From assembly GCA_964235765.1 (NCBI GenBank), contig CAXSDH010000003.1, positions 35,127 to 99,126 of the forward strand: a stretch of DNA of 64,000 nucleotides, given 5' to 3'. Of this stretch, positions 60,801 to 64,000 are shown in pieces. The notes under the pieces are model-generated. The model had not been told where the DNA came from, ran no database searches, and saw only the letters and a program-made list of their open reading frames with translations. This DNA comes from JAVVHH01 sp964235765 (GTDB lineage Bacteria > Pseudomonadota > Alphaproteobacteria > Acetobacterales > Acetobacteraceae). Position 1 is the stretch's first letter, and each line of letters opens with the position of its first letter. The position numbers and the translations under genes are program-made.

Positions 60801-60993
60801 GCAGCCGGGTGGGCGAGCCCTCCGGGTTGGCGGCGGCCTCGATGCGGCGGGCCAGCCAGCCCACGTCCATCGGCCCCTGCGACAGCCGCCACGCCAGCAC
60901 GCCGGCGGCGGCGAGCGCGAGCCCCGCCAACGCCAGCAGCAGCCTCATCGCCGCCCGGAGCACGCGGCCGGGGCCGCTGACGGCCTGCCACAT
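57817..60993 (-). CDS. YhdP/AsmA-like large envelope protein (DUF3971/AsmA_2)
   Basis: The protein is about 1058 residues long, with one N-terminal membrane helix (MRLLLALAGLALAAAGVLAW, residues 16-35 from the ATG at 60993). A long beta-rich periplasmic body follows. DUF3971-like segments occupy the middle, and the AsmA-like C-terminus shows FRYGGDVLEIGEARAYSLSL, GRIDVARKLADIKGTIVP and YVFNSLLGRIPLIGR. Members such as E. coli YhdP and TamB-like proteins form hydrophobic grooves that move phospholipid to the outer membrane. An ATG at 60948 is an alternative start. The gene diverges from glnE with 68 bases between. Confidence 0.85.
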   Translation of the reverse strand: MWQAVSGPGRVLRAAMRLLLALAGLALAAAGVLAWRLSQGPMDVGWLARRIEAAANPEGSPTRLHIGQASVRWQGFQKGPDHGLELRLRDVRVVNQSGAPGAEVAQADVSVSLGRLVAGQAAPRSVVLSGLRLRALLAADGAVTFDLGALTPGDAGPGSGAGDAGPGVAQTMDELRRPAGTDRQGSAGLEALSQLQHVQLRDSALEVVDQQLGVTIRVGIAELDLERQPGGGVRGKAEGSVTLGGAEASLHLKADLAPGGGTRIEATLEPLRTTTLSEADPALARLGAIDTTIQGALTLDLSASLEPRAAELHATATGGKLRLRGGELPFQSLAIDAVAAWNEGDRKPVRLGLRRAQAVLASPGGAWSTTLGLSGEVTRPPGRLHGEFEATLDHAAFADLPALWPAAWGGHVRPWLTRNVTSGTARDGAVRLTVEAAEDLSDFKLNEASGTLLGDDLTIHWLRPVPPIEHARAVLTVQGPDVIEIAVPSARQGGMALQNGMVRITGLSVKDQIMAVATDVTGSVPELLALLKQPRLKLLDRKPIPMRNPAGALAGKLTVDLPLEHDLDFDQVKIHAQGRLSGLRLGGLVAGRDLDHGDIGIDVTSEALKVSGHAAIADIPGAITVEMDFRGGPPSQVVRRASLAGRATARQLTGAGLDPGGLITAGAMGFNAAYAARRDGRADVRLQADLRNTGLALAGWRKAPGQPAEASAQVLLQGDKLLGIGSIQARGPGMQVVGRAEMVGERPALLRLERIVLGPTQAAGEVRFPLTPAGPIHVRLSGPLLDLSTELSRKPARTPSAPQEAGTPWVADVRFERVLLGEQRSIGGVSAHAESDGRRLRVLRAESTGPERIQAVIAPQGNGRLVSLRAADGGALLRAFDVIDTVQGGRLSLEAHYDDTQADPPLSGTADLSEFHLRGAPIVGKVLQAVTVFGVVDALSGPGLLFSHMTLPFRYGGDVLEIGEARAYSLSLGITARGRIDVARKLADIKGTIVPAYVFNSLLGRIPLIGRVFSPERGGGLVAVDYSVRGALADPAVSVNPLSALTPGFLRGLFKIFD

Positions 60994-61061
60994 CGCGCCG
61001 CCCCAGCGTTGACGAACCGCGCCTACCGCCGCCACGCTGGGCGCTCCCGACCTGGATATCC

Positions 61062-63953
61062 ATGACCAGCAGACCCGCCTGGCCCGCCGCCGCCGATCCC
61101 GACGCCGCCGCCCGCCTGCTCGAACGCTTCGCCGCATTGGGCGCCGGGCAGGCCGCGCTCGCCGGCGACGCCGCGGGACGCGCGATGCTGTCCGCACTGG
61201 GCGGCGGCAGCCCCTTCCTGTCGGACCTGGCGCTGCGGGAACACCTCGTGGTCATGCGGGTCGCCACCGCCGGGCCGGACGCGGCGCTGGCCGAGGTCGC
61301 CGGCGCGCTGGAGGCGGTCGGGCCCACGACGCCGCGCGCCGCCACCGCGGCCGCGCTGCGGCAGGCCAAGCGCCGCACGGCGTTGCTCACCGCCATGGCC
61401 GACATCGGCGGGCAATGGGGCCTGGCCCGGGTCACCGCGGTGCTGTCCTGGCTCGCCGAGGCCACGCTGGGCCGCGCCATCGAGCACCTGCTGCGCGCCG
61501 CGCACGACGCGCGTGACATCGTGCTGCCCGACCCCCGGCACCCCGCCCACGGCAGCGGGCTGGCGGTGCTGGGAATGGGAAAGCTTGGCGCCCGCGAGTT
61601 GAACTACTCCAGCGATATCGACCTCGTGCTGCTATACGACCCGGACGTGCACCCGAACCACGACGGCATCGGCGCGGTGTTCACACGCCTGGCCCGTGCC
61701 CTAGTTGCCATGATGGAGGCTCGGGACGCCGACGGCTACGTGTTCCGCACCGATTTGCGCCTGCGCCCCGACCCGGCCGCCACGCCCCCCGCCGTCGCCC
61801 TGCCCGCCGCCCTCGCGTACTACGAGAGCATGGGCCAGAACTGGGAACGCGCCGCCATGACCAAGGCGCGCCCGGTCGCCGGTGACCTGGCCCTGGGCGC
61901 CGCCTTCCTCGGCGCGATCCGTCCCTTCGTCTGGCGGCGCGGGCTGGACTTCGCGGCCATCGCCGACATCCACGCCATGAAGCGCCGCATCAACGAGCAC
62001 CGCGGGTTGGGCGCGGGCCAACAGGGCTCCCACCAAATCGAGCTGGCGGGCCATGACGTGAAGCTCGGCCGGGGCGGCATCCGCGAGATCGAGTTCGCGG
62101 CGCAGACCCTGCAACTGGTGTGGGGCGGGCGCGACCCCCATTTGCGCGACCCGACCACGCTGGGCGCGCTCCGCCGCCTCGCCCGCGCCGGTCGGATGGA
62201 TCGCCGCGCCGCCGCCGAGCTGGTCGTCGCCTACCGCGTGCTGCGCCGGGTCGAACACCGGCTGCAGATGGTGGCGGACCGGCAGACCCACCTCATCCCC
62301 GTCAAGCCCGCCGAACTCGCGCGCTTCGCCGTGTTCATGGGCTGCAAGGACACCGAAGCGCTCTCCGCCTTCCTGCTGCACCACATGGGCCGGGTGCGCC
62401 ACCGGTACGCCGAGGTGTTCGAGGCGGTCCCGGAACCGGCGAACCCCGCGCGCACGCTCGACCTGAGCGGGATGGACAACCCCCCCTCCACCGTCGCCGC
62501 GCTGCACGCGCTGGGGTTCCGGAACACGGCCGGCATGGTCGCGACGCTCCGTGGCTGGCAAGCCGGGCGGCTGCGGGCGCTGCGCTCCAGCCGCTCGCGC
62601 GAGTTGATGGACGCCATGCTGCCGGCCCTGCTCGAAGCCCTCGGCGCGCAATCCGACCCCGACGCCGCCTTCGCGCGGTTCGACCAGATGCTCTCCCGCC
62701 TGCCGGCCGGGGTGCAGTTGCTGTCCATGTTCCGGCGCAACCCGGCGCTGCTGGCGCGCGTCGCCGCCGTGCTCGGGGCGGCGCCGTCGCTTGCCGAGCA
62801 CCTGGCGACGGTGCCGAGCGCCCTGGAAGGCCTGTTGGCGCCGAGCGGCGCCGACCCGCTCCCCGCCCGCGCCCTGGCCCGCCGCCTGCAGGACGCGCGG
62901 TCGCTGGAGGACGTGGTCGGCATCACCCGCACCCTGGTGCGCTCGGAGGAGTTCCGGCTCTGCGTGGGGCAGATGGAGGGATGGCTCGATGTGGACCAGG
63001 CGGGAACCGCCCGCAGCGCGCTCGCCGATGCCGCGCTTTCGGCGCTGCTGCCGGCCGTGCTGGCGGAGCACGCCGCGCGCTACGGCACGGTGCGCGGCGG
63101 GGCGATGGCGGTGGTGGCGCTCGGCAAGGCGGGCAGCCAGGAGATGATGGCCGGGTCAGATCTGGACCTCATGCTGGTCTATACCCACCCGCCGGGGGCC
63201 ACGGAAAGCCGCGGCCGCCGCAGCCTGCCGGCTAGCCAGTGGTTCATCCGCGCCGCGCACGCCTTCGTGGCCGCCCTGACGGCGCAAGGCGCGGAGGGGC
63301 CGCTTTACGCCGTCGACATGCGGCTGCGGCCCTCCGGCAACAAGGGGCCGGTCGCCGTCTCCCTGGCGGCGTTCCACCAATACCACATGCACGACGCCTG
63401 GACCTGGGAGCGCATGGCGCTGACGCGGGCGCGGGTGGTGGCCGGGCCGCCCGCGATCCGCGCGCGCACGGAGCGGGCGATCGCCGACGCGCTGGGCCGC
63501 CCGCACGACCCGGCGCAGACGCGCGCGGATGCCGCCAGCATGCGGGCGCGCCTGCTGCGGGAGCTGCCGGCGGCCGCGCCATGGGACGTGAAGATGCGCG
63601 CCGGCGGCGGCATCGAGGTGGAGTTCGTCGCGCAGACGCTGCAATTGGTGTCGGGCGTTCACCCGGGCTGCCAGAGCACGCGGGTGGCGCTGGCGCACCT
63701 GGCCGGCATCGGCGCCCTCCCGGCCGCCGATGCCGCGATGCTGATCCGCGCGGACCGGCTTTGGCGGACGGTGCAGAGCATGGTGCGCATCACCGTCGGC
63801 CGGGGCGCGGCCGAGTTGCCGCCGCAAGCCGCGGAGGCGCTGCTGCGCGCCGTGGGGCCGGGGCTTGACCTGGCCGGGCTGCGCGCCACCCTTGAAGCAA
63901 CGGCCGCCGGCGTCCGCGCGGCCTTCCTGACCCTGGTGGGAGACCTGGAATGA
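61062..63953 (+). CDS. glnE: bifunctional glutamine-synthetase adenylyltransferase/deadenylase GlnE
   Basis: The 963-residue protein has two nucleotidyltransferase domains. The N-terminal adenylyl-removase has LGMGKLGARELNYSSDIDLVLLYDP near 167-190. The C-terminal adenylyltransferase has ALGKAGSQEMMAGSDLDLMLVY near 686-707. Both keep the GS-x-D-x-D style metal residues. The linker RGGIREIEFAAQTLQLVWGGRDP and its second copy GGGIEVEFVAQTLQLVSG are family marks. GlnE adds or removes AMP on GlnA according to PII and glutamine, so it sets ammonium assimilation. The remaining 47 bases after the stop hold nothing I can identify. Confidence 0.95.
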   Translation: MTSRPAWPAAADPDAAARLLERFAALGAGQAALAGDAAGRAMLSALGGGSPFLSDLALREHLVVMRVATAGPDAALAEVAGALEAVGPTTPRAATAAALRQAKRRTALLTAMADIGGQWGLARVTAVLSWLAEATLGRAIEHLLRAAHDARDIVLPDPRHPAHGSGLAVLGMGKLGARELNYSSDIDLVLLYDPDVHPNHDGIGAVFTRLARALVAMMEARDADGYVFRTDLRLRPDPAATPPAVALPAALAYYESMGQNWERAAMTKARPVAGDLALGAAFLGAIRPFVWRRGLDFAAIADIHAMKRRINEHRGLGAGQQGSHQIELAGHDVKLGRGGIREIEFAAQTLQLVWGGRDPHLRDPTTLGALRRLARAGRMDRRAAAELVVAYRVLRRVEHRLQMVADRQTHLIPVKPAELARFAVFMGCKDTEALSAFLLHHMGRVRHRYAEVFEAVPEPANPARTLDLSGMDNPPSTVAALHALGFRNTAGMVATLRGWQAGRLRALRSSRSRELMDAMLPALLEALGAQSDPDAAFARFDQMLSRLPAGVQLLSMFRRNPALLARVAAVLGAAPSLAEHLATVPSALEGLLAPSGADPLPARALARRLQDARSLEDVVGITRTLVRSEEFRLCVGQMEGWLDVDQAGTARSALADAALSALLPAVLAEHAARYGTVRGGAMAVVALGKAGSQEMMAGSDLDLMLVYTHPPGATESRGRRSLPASQWFIRAAHAFVAALTAQGAEGPLYAVDMRLRPSGNKGPVAVSLAAFHQYHMHDAWTWERMALTRARVVAGPPAIRARTERAIADALGRPHDPAQTRADAASMRARLLRELPAAAPWDVKMRAGGGIEVEFVAQTLQLVSGVHPGCQSTRVALAHLAGIGALPAADAAMLIRADRLWRTVQSMVRITVGRGAAELPPQAAEALLRAVGPGLDLAGLRATLEATAAGVRAAFLTLVGDLE

Positions 63954-64000
63954 GACACCCTGTGTCAACGTCCTCGGCTGATCGAGGGTACCGTGTTGTC

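Noticed and set aside
63954..64000. A terminator after glnE
   Set aside because: Only 47 bases are available and no stable inverted repeat with a T run is visible.

Overview
The window is about 64 kb of very GC-rich, densely coded bacterial DNA. Short, overlapping gene junctions (ATGA, GTGA) are common, and GTG and TTG starts are frequent. The gene content suggests an aerobic, heterotrophic alphaproteobacterium, most likely of the Rhodospirillales/Acetobacteraceae type. This placement is an inference from gene families and base composition; no rRNA or other strong taxonomic marker is present. I see no CRISPR array, insertion sequence, phage gene or origin. One 100-N assembly gap lies at 43464-43563.

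Respiration (466-11888, minus strand). One compact 12-gene unit encodes alternative complex III (actA, actB, actC, actD, actE, actF, then a small membrane protein), a Sco copper chaperone, and a caa3-type cytochrome c oxidase (subunit II with fused cytochrome c, then subunits I, III and IV). Subunit I carries the YSHPxV motif of A2-type oxidases in place of the usual GHPEV glutamate. Together these proteins would carry electrons from quinol to oxygen without a bc1 complex. The 3' part of a 5-formyltetrahydrofolate cyclo-ligase gene runs convergently into this unit at the left edge.

12.0-15.3 kb. This stretch holds a small conserved-looking gene, a truncated and frameshifted branched-chain amino acid ABC substrate-binding pseudogene, and an abutting pair of genes of unknown function.

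Surface polysaccharide region (15.3-23.3 kb). It encodes two family-2 glycosyltransferases, one preceded by seven FDxxWY repeats, an NAD-dependent sugar epimerase, a methyltransferase with a coiled-coil tail, and a 923-residue protein combining the same repeats with GT4 and RgpF-like domains.

23.3-31.8 kb. Here are an AlkA-type DNA glycosylase, a two-component system, a small secreted protein, tRNA-Leu(UAA), a 2-hydroxyacid dehydrogenase with a GlcD-like flavoprotein, an orphan DppD/OppD-type ABC ATPase next to a 28-codon remnant, an SDR and a Uma2 nuclease-fold protein.

Histidine use (31.8-42.9 kb). hutF diverges from hutI-hutH-hutU. Together they take histidine to N-formylglutamate; the last enzyme, HutG, is not in the window. 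A dimethylformamidase large-subunit homologue, a class III aminotransferase, an NAD(P)H-hydrate dehydratase and a histidine phosphatase follow on the minus strand.

43-64 kb. This part holds a gapped repeat-containing surface protein, Sua5, CysQ, two tandem M17 aminopeptidases, a PhzS-like monooxygenase with a PuuE-like deacetylase, a WalW-like deacetylase followed by an ATP-grasp/low-molecular-weight phosphatase fusion, an LLM flavin oxidoreductase, a polytopic membrane protein, a YhdP/AsmA-like protein and glnE.

A recurring oddity is in-frame tandem repetition with a 15-bp period (five codons), seen independently in at least four unrelated genes.
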